Shown one piece after another: positions 10,178 through 25,000 of a stretch of 64,000 nt of DNA (positions are counted from its first letter, which is position 1; the number at the start of each line of letters is the position of its first letter). A program made the position numbers and the translations under genes. Under the pieces are notes generated by a model. It was not told where the DNA came from and did no database searches. It worked only from the letters and a program-made list of their open reading frames with translations. Source of the DNA: Strongylocentrotus purpuratus (taxonomy: Eukaryota; Echinodermata; Echinoidea; Camarodonta; Strongylocentrotidae); the NCBI RefSeq assembly GCF_000002235.5, contig NW_022145613.1:16678883-16742882 (forward strand), written 5' to 3'.

Positions 10178-12209
10178 CTAGACTTTAATTCGTCACTTAG
10201 ACGAATGAGGTGATACGTATGATAATGGTCTACATAACGAATAATGCATTACACGATATATTATTTTGTAAAATGCTTCTCCCATTCATATGCTTCTCCC
10301 ATTATGATCTATTCATATGTCAAGATTAAATTGTTTCTCCTTGATCATCATGGATCTAGGGAAGATAGATTGAAACAATATATGACCTTTGACCCTGTGC
10401 AGTAACCAGTTACACATTTGACTCTAATTTACATCATGAAGAACACCTTTTGACGATTTTTATCTTATTCAAAGAAATGAAAATGTAATTGATAAATGAT
10501 TATCATCATTAAGATAATGATGATCATGATGATCATGATCATGATCATGAGCGCGATCATGACATCTTATTGAAAAAATGAGGGCTGATTTAGATAGCAT
10601 ATAGTCTCAGCTACAACATACTCAAAAATCAACAAAATCCAAGCCGAAATAACGGCGATATTGCTCGCAAAAGACAGGAATGTAGACTCCAGATTTTAGA
10701 AAAAGTCATCTCCCATAGGGATTACACGCAAAATGTAATGGATTAAGTGAAAATAGGGTAATAATAAAGTAAAAAGGGTTATTTATGACATTATTTGCGA
10801 ATCTACGTGTTTAAATATTCAAAGGAGATGGTACAGTGAAGGTCAAAAGGAAAAAAAAGTGAAAAAAAAAGTGTTGGAGACACCCGGACTCAAACCAGGG
10901 ATCTCGAGGTTGGAAGTCAAGTGCGTTACCGATATATCAAACATCTCCTATAGCGATTACACGTAAACGGGAAATGGAATTCAGAAATCCTACTTTGCAA
11001 GTGAAATATGAGCATGATCCCGGCATCTAATCGAAAAATAAAGGGCACACTTGTGATAGCTCATTGTCTCAGCTACAACATATCCAAAGCTCAGCGAAAA
11101 CAAAGCTAAAACAACGGAGATTTTGCTCGCGAAAGACAGGAGTGTAGAATCCAGTTTTGAGAAAAAGTCATGTCCCATAGAGAATAAACGCAAAATGCGA
11201 AAAATTGACATGCCTCCTTTAATCGCAAAAATACACCATGATACTTTTGTCAAAAATAAAAATTGTGAACACTACATTTGTAGAAAATTGTCTCAGCTAG
11301 AACATATCAAAATTAAAAAGAAAATTGATCCATATTTACAGAGATACAATCAATTTTCCAAAAATATGCTGACGTCATAATATGCAAATTAAAATTTTGA
11401 GTTTGGAGGCCATTATGATGACGTCATGAGTTAATTGAGGATAAAATGAGACATGAAATCATATCTCCGACTCATAATCTATCTAAATATGAAAAAATAT
11501 TAGGAGTTTCTATCTATTCTAAAGAGTTACAAAGAATTTTATATAGGCATGTTTTTGCCCATGTATTGTGGATAAAGATAACGCAAATCCGCGCGTGCTG
11601 TCAACTTTGACGGACGCTCATTGCGTTAATAAAAGGTGAACAAATTATCAAAATGCTTGGAAAAATGTACCGAATATGATGACAGAAAAAAATCGGCGAT
11701 TCTATGTTGCAAAATGCCAGTACGCGCGAAAACGCGCGCGCATGCGCGTGTGCGTAATTTTTTTATCAAATGCTCCATATGGCCTGAAACGTATGCAAAA
11801 AAAATTTGGGATGATTTGGAGCATTTTAAATTTTTGCGCGCGCGTAAACGCGCGGACGAACGCGCACGCGCGCATTTGCGCACTTTTTTTGACCTCAACT
11901 TGACCGGACGGATATTTATCTTAATCGTGATAATTATGAATGAGAAATACTTTTCCGTTATGAAGATATGATCATTAGTTGATTTTTACAAAATGGCGCC
12001 TGGATGACGTCACGATAATTTTGACTCTCTAAAAAGTCACGCAGTTCTAAGTTAGACTAAGATCTATCATCATGGCAAGTTTCATGATAATGGCTTTATT
12101 CAGTCTTGAGATATCCTGCGAACAAATTCGAGGAAGAATAATAATAAATAAATAAATAATAAAAATCTTGACGAAATCAAAAGGTGATACGTCTACGTAC
12201 GTATCACCT
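10178..12209. mobile_element. 2.03-kb unclassified insertion inside the satellite
   Basis: The satellite phrase AAAATAAAATTAAA stops at 10177 and resumes as AAAATCAATTTTTAAG at 12210. The right end is a hairpin with 11-bp arms (AGGTGATACGT, 12182-12192 and 12199-12209). AGGTGATACGTA also occurs near the left end at 10208-10219, beside a second small hairpin (ATTCGTC/GACGAAT, 10188-10206). Inside are a diverged direct duplication (about 10520-10740 and 10990-11200), CRE-like TGACGTCA sites and a CpG-rich ACGCGCGC segment. No transposase frame is seen, so it is non-autonomous. The class is undecided. Confidence 0.7.
10871..10950 (-). other. tRNA-like segment within the insertion
   Basis: The minus strand reads AACGCACTTGACTTCCAACC, then CCTGGTTTGAGTCCGGGTG. 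This is like the anticodon arm, variable region and T arm (B box GGTTTGAGTCC) of a tRNA. The acceptor stem and D arm are poor, so a functional tRNA is unlikely. Confidence 0.45.
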
Positions 12210-12407
12210 AAAAATCAATTTTTAAGTATAAAAGATTTGACAATATTAAAACCAATCAATATTGATTGATTTTTTTAAATTTTTTAGTATAAAAGATTTG
12301 ACAATTAACCTAGGTTGTATATTCATGCCCAAACCCCATGAGAGCACTCACGTGGTTTTCTCTAGAAATCCTGCAGAGAGGCTACACAAGGCATAAAACA
12401 TTTTGGA

Positions 12408-14692
12408 GTGACTGTTGGTTGGTTTTCTGTAGGCCTACATGGCCTTGAAACATTTTGGAATCAATATAGATTGATTTTCTTTATTTTTAAACATAAAATA
12501 TTTGACAATAAACCTAGGTTGTATATTCATGCCAGAACCCAGGAGAGCACTCACGTGGTTTTCTCTAGAAATCCTGTAGAGAGGCTACACAAGGCATAAA
12601 ACATTTTGGAGTGACTGTTGGTTGGTTTTCTGTAGGCCTACATGGCCTTGAAACATTTTGGCATCAATATTGATTGATACAAAATAAAATAAAAAATTCA
12701 ATTTTTAAGTATAAAAGATTTGACAATATTAAAACAATCAATATTGCTTGATTTTTTAAAAAATTTTAGTATAAAAGATTTGACAATTAACCTAGGTTGT
12801 ATATTCATGCCCAAACCCCATGAGAGCACTCACGTGGTTTTCTCTAGAAATCCTGCAGAGAGGCTACACAAGGCATACAACATTTTGGAGTGACTGTTGG
12901 TTGGTTTTCTGTAGGCCTTCATGGCCTTGAAACATTTTGGCATCAATATTGATTGATACAAAATAAAATTAAAAAATCAATTTTTAAGTATAAAAGATTT
13001 GACAATATTAAAACCAATCAATATTGATTGATTTTTTTAAATTTTTTAGTATAAAAGATTTGACAATTAACCTAGGTTGTATATTCATGCCCAAACCCCA
13101 TGAGAGCACTCACGTGGTTTTCTCTAGAAATCCTGCAGAGAGGCTACACAAGGCATAAAACATTTTGGAGTGACTGTTGGTTGGTTTTCTGTAGGCCTAC
13201 ATGGCCTTGAAACATTTTGGAATCAATATAGATTGATTTTCTTTATTTTTAAACATAAAATATTTGACAATAAACCTAGGTTGTATATTCATGCCAGAAC
13301 CCAGGAGAGCACTTACGTGGTTTTCTCTAGAAATCCTGCAGAGAGGCTACACAAGGCATACAACATTTTGGAGTGACTGTTGGTTGGTTTTCTGTAGGCC
13401 AACATGGCCTTGAAAACTTTGGGATGAATATTGTTTGATCAAAAATAAAATAAAAAATTAATTTTTAAGTATAAAAGATTTGACAATATTAAAACCAATC
13501 AATATTGATTGATTTTTTTTAATTTTTTAGTATAAAAGATTTGACAATTAACCTAGGTTGTATATTCATGCCCAAACCCCATGAGAGCACTCACGTGGTT
13601 TTCTCTAGAAATCCTGCAGAGAGGCTACACAAGGCATACAACATTTTGGAGTGACTGTTGGTTGGTTTTCTGTAGGCCTTCATGGCCTTGAAACGTTTTG
13701 GCATCAATATTGATTGATACAAAATAAAATTAAAAAATCAATTTTTAAGTATAAAAGATTTGACAATATTAAAACCAATCAATATTGATTGATTTTTTTA
13801 AATTTTTTAGTATAAAAGATTTGACAATTAACCTAGGTTGTATATTCATGCCCAAACCCCATGAGAGCACTCACGTGGTTTTCTCTAGAAATCCTGCAGA
13901 GAGGCTACACAAGGCATAAAACATTTTGGAGTGACTGTTGGTTGGTTTTCTGTAGGCCTACATGGCCTTGAAACATTTTGGAATCAATATAGATTGATTT
14001 TCTTTATTTTTAAACATAAAATATTTGACAATAAACCTAGGTTGTATATTCATGCCAGAACCCAGGAGAGCACTCACGTGGTTTTCTCTAGAAATCCTGT
14101 AGAGAGGCTACACAAGGCATAAAACATTTTGGAGTGACTGTTGGTTGGTTTTCTGTAGGCCTACATGGCCTTGAAACATTTTGGCATCAATATTGATTGA
14201 TACAAAATAAAATAAAAAATTCAATTTTTAAGTATAAAAGATTTGACAATATTAAAACAATCAATATTGCTTGATTTTTTAAAAAATTTTAGTATAAAAG
14301 ATTTGACAATTAACCTAGGTTGTATATTCATGCCCAAACCCCATGAGAGCACTCACGTGGTTTTCTCTAGAAATCCTGCAGAGAGGCTACACAAGGCATA
14401 CAACATTTTGGAGTGACTGTTGGTTGGTTTTCTGTAGGCCTTCATGGCCTTGAAACATTTTGGCATCAATATTGATTGATACAAAATAAAATTAAAAAAT
14501 CAATTTTTAAGTATAAAAGATTTGACAATATTAAAACCAATCAATATTGATTGATTTTTTTAAATTTTTTAGTATAAAAGATTTGACAATTAACCTAGGT
14601 TGTATATTCATGCCCAAACCCCATGAGAGCACTCACGTGGTTTTCTCTAGAAATCCTGCAGAGAGGCTACACAAGGCATAAAACATTTTGGA
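12408..14692. repeat. 762-bp higher-order repeat, three consecutive copies
   Basis: The same phase of the subunit pattern begins at 12408, 13170, 13931 and 14693, spaced 762, 761 and 762 bp. Each block is one short (203 bp) plus two long (about 279 bp) subunits. The copies are nearly identical, including the shared variant TTTAAACATAAAA. Confidence 0.9.
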
Positions 14693-17600
14693 GTGACTGT
14701 TGGTTGGTTTTCTGTAGGCCTACATGGCCTTGAAACATTTTGGAATCAATATAGATTGATTTTCTTTATTTTTAAACATAAAATATTTGACAATAAACCT
14801 AGGTTGTATATTCATGCCAGAACCCAGGAGAGCACTTACGTGGTTTTCTCTAGAAATCCTGCAGAGAGGCTACACAAGGCATACAACATTTTGGAGTGAC
14901 TGTTGGTTGGTTTTCTGTAGGCCAACATGGCCTTGAAAACTTTGGGATGAATATTGTTTGATCAAAAATAAAATAAAAAATTAATTTTTAAGTATTAAAG
15001 ATTTGACAATAAACCTACATGGCCTTGACAATTTTTGGCATCAATATTGATTGATACAAAATTTTAAAAAAATTAAAAAATTTAAGTATAACAAATTCAA
15101 CATAAAACCTACATGGCCTTGAAACACTTTGGAATCAATATTGATTGACTTTTCTTTACCTTTAAATATAAAATATTTGACAATAAACCTAGGTTGTATA
15201 TTTATGCCAGAACCCCAGGAGAGCACTTACGTGGTTTTCTCTAGAAATCCTGCAGAGAGGCTACACAAGGCATACAACATTTTGGAGTGACTGCTGGTTG
15301 GTTTTCTGTAGGCCTACATGGCCTTGAAACATTTTGGCATCAATATTGATTGATACAAAATAAAATTTTTAAAAAAATCAATTTTTAAGTATAAAAGATT
15401 TGACAATATTAAAACCAATCAATATTGATTGATTTTTTTAAATTTTTTAGTATAAAAGATTTGACAATTAACCTAGGTTGTATATTCATGCCCAAACCCC
15501 ATGAGAGCACTCACGTGGTTTTCTCTAGAAATCCTGTAGAGAGGCTACACAAGGCATAAAACATTTTGGAGTGACTGTTGGTTGGTTTTCTGTAGGCCTA
15601 CATGGCCTTGAAACATTTTGGCATCAATATTGATTGATACAAAATAAAATAAAAAATTCAATTTTTAAGTATAAAAGATTTGACAATATTAAAACAATCA
15701 ATATTGCTTGATTTTTAAAAATTTTTAGTATAAAAGATTTGACAATTAACCTAGGTTGTATATTCATGCCCAAACCCCATGAGAGCACTCACGTGGTTTT
15801 CTCTAGAAATCCTGCAGAGAGGCTACACAAGGCATACAACATTTTGGAGTGACTGTTGGTTGGTTTTCTGTAGGCCTTCATGGCCTTGAAACATTTTGGC
15901 ATCAATATTGATTGATACAAAATAAAATTAAAAAATCAATTTTTAAGTATAAAAGATTTGACAATATTAAAACCAATCAATATTGATTGATTTTTTTAAA
16001 TTTTTTAGTATAAAAGATTTGACAATTAACCTAGGTTGTATATTCATGCCCAAACCCCATGAGAGCACTCACGTAGTTTTCTCTAGAAATCCTGCAGAGA
16101 GGCTACACAAGGCATAAAACATTTTGGAGTGACTGTTGGTTGGTTTTCTGTAGGCCTACATGGCCTTGAAACATTTTGGAATCAATATAGATTGATTTTC
16201 TTTATTTTTAAACATAAAATATTTGACAATAAACCTAGGTTGTATATTCATGCCAGAACCCAGGAGAGCACTTACGTGGTTTTCTCTAGAAATCCTGCAG
16301 AGAGGCTACACAAGGCATACAACATTTTGGAGTGACTGTTGGTTGGTTTTCTGTAGGCCAACATGGCCTTGAAAACTTTGGGATGAATATTGTTTGATCA
16401 AAAATAAAATAAAAAAATAATTTTTAAGTATTAAAGATTTGACAATAAACCTACATGGCCTTGACAATTTTTGGCATCAATATTGATTGATACAAAATTT
16501 TTAAAAAATTAAAAAATTTAAGTATAAAAAATTCGACATAAAACCTACATGGCCTTGAAACACTTTGGAATCAATATTGATTGACTTTTCTTTACCTTTA
16601 AATATAAAATATTTGACAATAAACCTAGGTTGTATATTTATGCCAGAACCCCAGGAGAGCACTTACGTGGTTTTCTCTAGAAATCCTGCAGAGAGGCTAC
16701 ACAAGGCATACAACATTTTGGAGTGACTGCTGGTTGGTTTTCTGTAGGCCTACATGGCCTTGAAACATTTTGGCATCAATATTGATTGATACAAAAGAAA
16801 ATTTTTAAAAAAATCAATTTTTAAGTATAAAAGATTTGACAATATTAAAACCAATCAATATTGATTGATTTTTTTAAATTTTTTAGTATAAAAGATTTGA
16901 CAATTAACCTAGGTTGTATATTCATGCCCAAACCCCATGAGAGCACTCACGTGGTTTTCTCTAGAAATCATGTAGATAGGCTACACAAGGCATAAAACAT
17001 TTTGGAGTGACTGTTGGTTGGTTTTCTGTAGGCCTTAATGGCCTTGAAACATTTTGGCATCAATATTGATTGATACAAAATAAAATCAAAAATTCAATTT
17101 TTAAGTATAAAAGATTTGACAATATTAAAACAATCAATATTGCTTGATTTTTGTTCAATTTTTTAGTATAAAAGATTTGACAATTAACCTAGGTTGTATA
17201 TTCATGCCCAAACCCCATGAGAGCACTCACGTGGTTTTCTCTAGAAATCCTGCAGAGAGGCTACACAAGGCATAAAACATTTTGGAGTGACTGTTGGTTG
17301 GTTTTCTGTAGGCCTTCATGGCCTTGAAACACTTTGGAATCAATATTGATTGACTTTTCTTTACTTTTAAATATAAAATATTTGACAATAAACCTAGGTT
17401 GTATATTTATGCCAGAACCCCAGGAGAGCACTTACGTGGTTTTCTCTAGAAATCCTGCAGAGAGGCTACACAAGGCATACAACATTTTGGAGTGACTGTT
17501 GGTTGGTTTTCTGTAGGCCTACATGGCCTTGAAACATTTTGGCATCAATATTGATTGATACAAAAGAAAAAATTTTTAAAAATCAATTTTTAAGTATAAA

Positions 17601-20600
17601 AGATTTGACATTTTGGAGTGACTGTTGGTTGGTTTTCTGTAGGCCTTCATGGCCTTGAAACACTTTGGAATCAATATTGATTGACTTTTCTTTACTTTTA
17701 AATATAAAATATTTGACAATAAACCTAGGTTGTATATTTATGCCAGAACCCCAGGAGAGCACTCACGTGGTTTTCTCTGGAAATCCTGCAGAGAGGCTAC
17801 ACAAGGCATAAAACATTTTGGAGTGACTGTTGGTTGGTTTTCTGTAGGCCTTCATGGCCTTGAAACATTTTGGCATCAATATTGATTAATACAAAATAAA
17901 ATTTAAAAAATCAATTTTTAAGTATAAAAGATTTGACAATATTAAAACCAATCAATATTGATTGATTTTTTTAAATTTTTTAGTATAAAAGATTTGACAA
18001 TTAACCTAGGTTTTATATTCATGCCCAAACCCCATGAGATCACTCACGTGGTTTTCGCTGGAAATCCTGCAGAGAGGCTACACAAGGCATAAAACATTTT
18101 GGAGTGACTGTTGGTTGGTTTTCTGTAGGCCTTCATGGCCTTGAAACATTTTGGCATCAATATTGATTAATACAAAATAAAATTTAAAAAATCAATTTTT
18201 AAGTATAAAAGATTTGACAATATTAAAACCAATCAATATTGATTGATTTTTTTAAATTTTTTAGTATAAAAGATTTGACAATTAACCTAGGTTGTATATT
18301 CATGCCCAAACCCCATGAGAGCACTCACGTGGTTTTCTCTAGAAATCCTGTAGAGAGGCTACACAAGGCATAAAACATTTTGGAGTGACTGTTGGTTGGT
18401 TTTCTGTAGGCCTTCATGGCCTTGAAACATTTTGGCATCAATATTGATTGATACAAAAGAAAATTAAAAAAATCAATTTTTAAGTATAAAAGATTCGACA
18501 ATATTAAAACAATCAATATTGATTGATTTTTTTTAATTTTTTAGTATAAAAGATTTGACAATTAACCTAGGTTGTATATTCATGCCCAAACCCCATGAGA
18601 GCACTCACGTGGTTTTCTCTAGAAATCCTACAGAGAGGCTACACAAGGCATAGAACATTTTGGAGTGACTGTTGGTACGTTTTCTGTAGGCCTTCATGGC
18701 CTTGAAACATTTTGGCATCAATATTGATTGATACAAAAAAAAATTAAAAAAATCAATTTTTAAGTATAAAAGATTTGACAATATTAAAACCAATCAATAT
18801 TGATTGATTTTTTTAAATTTTTTAGTATAAAAGATTTGACAATTAACCTAGGTTTTATATTCATGCCCAAACCCCATGAGAGCACTCACGTGGTTTTCTC
18901 TAGAAATCCTGCAGAGAGGCTACACAAGGCATACAACATTTTGGAGTGACTGTTGGTTGGTTTTCTGTAGGCCTTCATGGCCTTGAAACATTTTGGCATC
19001 AATATTGATTGATACAAAAGAAAATTAAAAAAAATCAATTTTTAAGTATAAAAGATTTGACAATATTAAAACCAATCAATATTGATTGATTTTTTTAATA
19101 AAAAAAAACAACCTACATGGCCTTGAAACACTTTGGAATCAATATTGATTGACTTTTCTTTACTTTTAAATATAAAATATTTGACAATAAACCTAGGTTG
19201 TATATTTATGCCAGAACCCCAGGAGAGCACTTACGTGGTTTTCTCTAGAAATCCTGCAGAGAGGCTACACAAGGCATACAACATTTTGGAGTGACTGTTG
19301 GTTGGTTTTCTGTAGGCCTACATGGCCTTGAAACATTTTGGCATCAATATTGATTGATACAAAAGAAAAAAAAGAAAAAATCAATTTTTAAGTATAAAAG
19401 ATTTGACAATATTAAAACCAATCAATATTGATTGATTTTTTTAAATTTTTTAGTATAAAAGATTTGACAATTAACCTAGGTTGTATATTCATGCCCAAAC
19501 CCCATGAGAGCACTCACGTGGTTTTCTCTAGAAATCCTGCAGAGAGGCTACACAAGGCATAAAACATTTTGGAGTGACTGTTGGTTGGTTTTCTGTAGGC
19601 CTACATGGCCTTGAAACATTTTGGAATCAATATAGATTGATTTTCTTTATTTTTAAATATAAAATATTTGACATTAAACCTAGGTTGTATATTCATGCCA
19701 GAACCCAGGAGAGCACTTACGTGGTTTTCTCTAGAAATCCTGCAGAGAGGCTACACAAGGCATACAACATTTTGGAGTGACTGTTGGTTGGTTTTCTGTA
19801 GGCCAACATGGCCTTGAAAACTTTGGGATGAATATTGTTTGATAAAAGATAAAATAAAAAATTAATTTTTAAGTATTAAAGATTTGACAATAAACCTACA
19901 TGGCCTTGACAATTTTTGGCATCAATATTGATTGATACAAAAAAAATTAAAAATTAAAAAATTTAAGTATAAAAAATTCGACAATGAACCTACATGGCCT
20001 TGAAACACTTTGGAATCAATATTGATTGACTTTTCTTTACTTTTAAATATAAAATATTTGACAATAAACCTAGGTTGTATATTTATGCCAGAACCCCAGG
20101 AGAGCACTTACGTGGTTTTCTCTAGAAATCCTGCAGAGAGGCTACACAAGGCATACAACATTTTGGAGTGACTGTTGGTTGGTTTTCTGTAGGCCTACAT
20201 GGCCTTGAAACATTTTGGCATCAATATTGATTGATACAAAAGAAAATTAAAAAAATCAATTTTTAAGTATAAAAGATTTGACAATATTAAAACCAATCAA
20301 TATTGATTGATTTTTTTAAATTTTTTAGTATAAAAGATTTGACAATTAACCTAGGTTGTATATTCATGCCCAAACCCCATGAGAGCACTCACGTGGTTTT
20401 CTCTAGAAATCCTGCAGAGAGGCTACACAAGGCATAAAACATTTTGGAGTGACTGTTGGTTGGTTTTCTGTAGGCCTTCATGGCCTTGAAACACTTTGGA
20501 ATCAATATTGATTGACTTTTCTTTACTTTTAAATATAAAATATTTGACAATAAACCTAGGTTGTATATTGATGCCAGAACCCCAGGAGAGCACTTACGTG

Positions 20601-22093
20601 GTTTTCTCTAGAAATCCTGCAGAGAGGCTACACAAGGCATACAACATTTTGGAGTGACTGTTGGTTGGTTTTCTGTAGGCCTACATGGCCTTGAAACATT
20701 TTGGCATCAATATTGATTGATACAAAAGAAAAAATATTAAAAAATCAATTTTTAAGTATAAAAGATTTGACAATATTAAAACCAATCAATATTGATTGAT
20801 TTTTTTAAATTTTTTAGTATAAAAGATTTGACAATTAACCTAGGTTGTATATTCATGCCCAAACCCCATGAGAGCACTCACGTGGTTTTCTCTAGAAATC
20901 CTGCAGAGAGGCTACACAAGGCATAAAACATTTTGGAGTGACTGTTGGTTGGTTTTCTGTAGGCCTACATGGCCTTGAAACATTTTGGAATCAATATAGA
21001 TTGATTTTCTTTATTTTTAAATATAAAATATTTGACATTAAACCTAGGTTGTATATTCATGCCAGAACCCAGGAGAGCACTTACGTGGTTTTCTCTAGAA
21101 ATCCTGCAGAGAGGCTACACAAGGCATACAACATTTTGGAGTGACTGTTGGTTGGTTTTCTGTAGGCCAACATGGCCTTGAAAACTTTGGGATGAATATT
21201 GTTTGATAAAAAATAAAATAAAAAATAAATTTTTAAGTATTAAAGATTTGACAATAAACCTACATGGCCTTGACAATTTTTGGCATCAATATTGATTGAT
21301 ACAAAATTTTTAAAAAATTAAAAAATTTAAGTATAAAAAATTCGACAATGAACCTACATGGCCTTGAAACACTTTGGAATCAATATTGATTGACTTTTCT
21401 TTACTTTTAAATATAAAATATTTGACAATAAACCTAGGTTGTATATTTATGCCAGAACCCCAGGAGAGCACTTACGTGGTTTTCTCTAGAAATCCTGCAG
21501 AGAGGTTACACAAGGCATACAACATTTTGGAGTGACTGTTGGTTGGTTTTCTGTAGGCCTACATGGCCTTGAAACATTTTGGCATCAATATTGATTGATA
21601 CAAAAGAAAATTAAAAAAATCAATTTTTAAGTATAAAAGATTTGACAATATTAAAACAATCAATATTGCTTGATTTTTTTAAATTTTTTAGTATAAAAGA
21701 TTTGACAATTAACCTAGGTTGTATATTCATGCCCAAACCCCATGAGAGCACTCACGTGGTTTTCTCTAGAAATCCTGCAGAGAGGCTACACAAGGCATAC
21801 AACATTTTGGAGTGACTGTTGGTACGTTTTCTGTAGGCCTTCATGGCCTTGAAACATTTTGGCATCAATATTGATTGATACAAAAGAAAATTTAAAAAAT
21901 CAAATTTTTAAGTATAAAAGATTTGACAATATTAAAACCAATCAATATTGATTGATTTTTTTAAATTTTTTAGTATAAAAGATTTGACAATTAACCTAGG
22001 TTGTATATTCATGCCCAAACCCCATGAGAGCACTCACGTGGTTTTCTCTAGAAATCCTGCAGAGAGGCTACACAAGGCATAAAACATTTTGGA

Positions 22094-25000
22094 GTGACTG
22101 TTGGTTGGTTTTCTGTAGGCCTACATGGCCTTGAAACATTTTGGAATCAATATAGATTGATTTTCTTTATTTTTAAATATAAAATATTTGACAATAAACT
22201 TAGGTTGTATATTCATGCCAGAACCCAGGAGAGCACTTACGTGGTTTTCTCTAGAAATCCTGCAGAGAGGCTACACAAGGCATACAACATTTTGGAGTGA
22301 CTGTTGGTTGGTTTTCTGTAGGCCAACATGGCCTTGAAAACTTTGGGATGAATATTGTTTGATAAAAAATAAAATAAAAAATAAATTTTTAAGTATTAAA
22401 GATTTGACAATAAACCTACATGGCCTTGACAATTTTTGGCATCAATATTGATTGATACAAAATTTTAAAAAAATTAAAAAATTTAAGTATAACAAATTCG
22501 ACAATAAACCTACATGGCCTTGAAACACTTTGGAATCAATATTGATTGACTTTTCTTTACTTTTAAATATAAAATATTTTACAATAAACCTAGGTTGTAT
22601 ATTTATGCCAGAACCCCAGGAGAGCACTTACGTGGTTTTCTCTAGAAATCCTGCAGAGAGGCTACACAAGGCATACAACATTTTGGAGTGACTGTTGGTT
22701 GGTTTTCTGTAGGCCTACATGGCCTTGAAACATTTTGGCATCAATATTGATTGATACAAAAGAAAATTTTTAAAAAAATCAATTTTTAAGTATAAAAGAT
22801 TTGACAATATTAAAACCAATCAATATTGATTGATTTTTTTAATTTTTTTAGTATAAAAGATTTGACAATTAACCTAGGTTTTATATTCATGCCCAAACCC
22901 CATGAGATCACTCACGTGGTTTTCTCTGGAATTCCTGCAGAGAGGCTACACAAGGCATAAAACATTTTGGAGTGACTGTTGGTTGGTTTTCTGTAGGCCT
23001 TCATGGCCTTGAAACATTTTGGCATCAATATTGATTAATACAAAATAAAATTTAAAAAATCAATTTTTAAGTATAAAAGATTTGACAATATCAAAACAAT
23101 CAATATTGCTTGATTTTTTTAAATTTTTTAGTATAAAAGATTTGACAATTAACCTAGGTTGTATATTCATGCCCAAACCCCACGAGAGCACTCACGTGGT
23201 TTTCTCTAGAAATCCTGCAGAGAGGCTACACAAGGCATACAACATTTTGGAGTGACTGTTGGTACGTTTTCTGTAGGCCTTCATGGCCTTGAAACATTTT
23301 GGCATCAATATTGATTGATACAAAAGAAAATTTAAAAAATCAATTTTTAAGTATAAAAGATTTGACAATATTAAAACCAATCAATATTGATTGATTTTTT
23401 TAAATTTTTTAGTATAAAAGATTTGACAATTAACCTAGGTTGTATATTCATGCCCAAACCCCATGAGAGCACTCACGTGGTTTTCTCTAGAAATCCTGCA
23501 GAGAGGCTACACAAGGCATAAAACATTTTGGAGTGACTGTTGGTTGGTTTTCTGTAGGCCTACATGGCCTTGAAACATTTTGGAATCAATATAGATTGAT
23601 TTTCTTTATTTTTAAATATAAAATATTTGACAATAAACTTAGGTTGTATATTCATGCCAGAACCCAGGAGAGCACTTACGTGGTTTTCTCTAGAAATCCT
23701 GCAGAGAGGCTACACAAGGCATACAACATTTTGGAGTGACTGTTGGTTGGTTTTCTGTAGGCCAACATGGCCTTGAAAACTTTGGGATGAATATTGTTTG
23801 ATAAAAAATAAAATAAAAAATAAATTTTTAAGTATTAAAGATTTGACAATAAACCTACATGGCCTTGACAATTTTTGGCATCAATATTGATTGATACAAA
23901 ATTTTAAAAAAATTAAAAAATTTAAGTATAACAAATTCGACAATAAACCTACATGGCCTTGAAACACTTTGGAATCAATATTGATTGACTTTTCTTTACT
24001 TTTAAATATAAAATATTTTACAATAAACCTAGGTTGTATATTTATGCCAGAACCCCAGGAGAGCACTTACGTGGTTTTCTCTAGAAATCCTGCAGAGAGG
24101 CTACACAAGGCATACAACATTTTGGAGTGACTGTTGGTTGGTTTTCTGTAGGCCTACATGGCCTTGAAACATTTTGGCATCAATATTGATTGATACAAAA
24201 GAAAATTTTTAAAAAAATCAATTTTTAAGTATAAAAGATTTGACAATATTAAAACCAATCAATATTGATTGATTTTTTAAATTTTTTTAGTATAAAAGAT
24301 TTGACAATTAACCTAGGTTTTATATTCATGCCCAAACCCCATGAGATCACTCACGTGGTTTTCTCTGGAATTCCTGCAGAGAGGCTACACAAGGCATAAA
24401 ACATTTTGGAGTGACTGTTGGTTGGTTTTCTGTAGGCCTTCATGGCCTTGAAACATTTTGGCATCAATATTGATTAATACAAAATAAAATTTAAAAAATC
24501 AATTTTTAAGTATAAAAGTTTATACAATATTAAAACCAATCAATATTGATTGATTTTTTTAAATTTTTTAGTATAAAAGATTTGACAATTAACCTAGGTT
24601 GTATATTCATGCCCAAACCCCATGAGAGCACTCACGTGGTTTTCTCTAGAAATCCTGTAGAGAGGCTACACAAGGCATAAAACATTTTGGAGTGACTGTT
24701 GGTACGTTTTCTGTAGGCCTTCATGGCCTTGAAACATTTTGGCATCAATATTGATTGATACAAAAGAAAATTTAAAAAATCAATTTTTAAGTATAAAAGA
24801 TTTGACAATATTAAAACCAATCAATATTGATTGATTTTTTTAAATTTTTTAGTATAAAAGATTTGACAATTAACCTAGGTTGTATATTCATGCCCAAACC
24901 CCATGAGAGCACTCACGTGGTTTTCTCTAGAAATCCTGCAGAGAGGCTACACAAGGCATAAAACATTTTGGAGTGACTGTTGGTTGGTTTTCTGTAGGCC

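Noticed and set aside
10178..12209. Canonical Helitron
   Set aside because: CTAA could be read at the right end, but the hairpin abuts it, the 5' TC and the A/T insertion site are absent, and no Rep/helicase is present.
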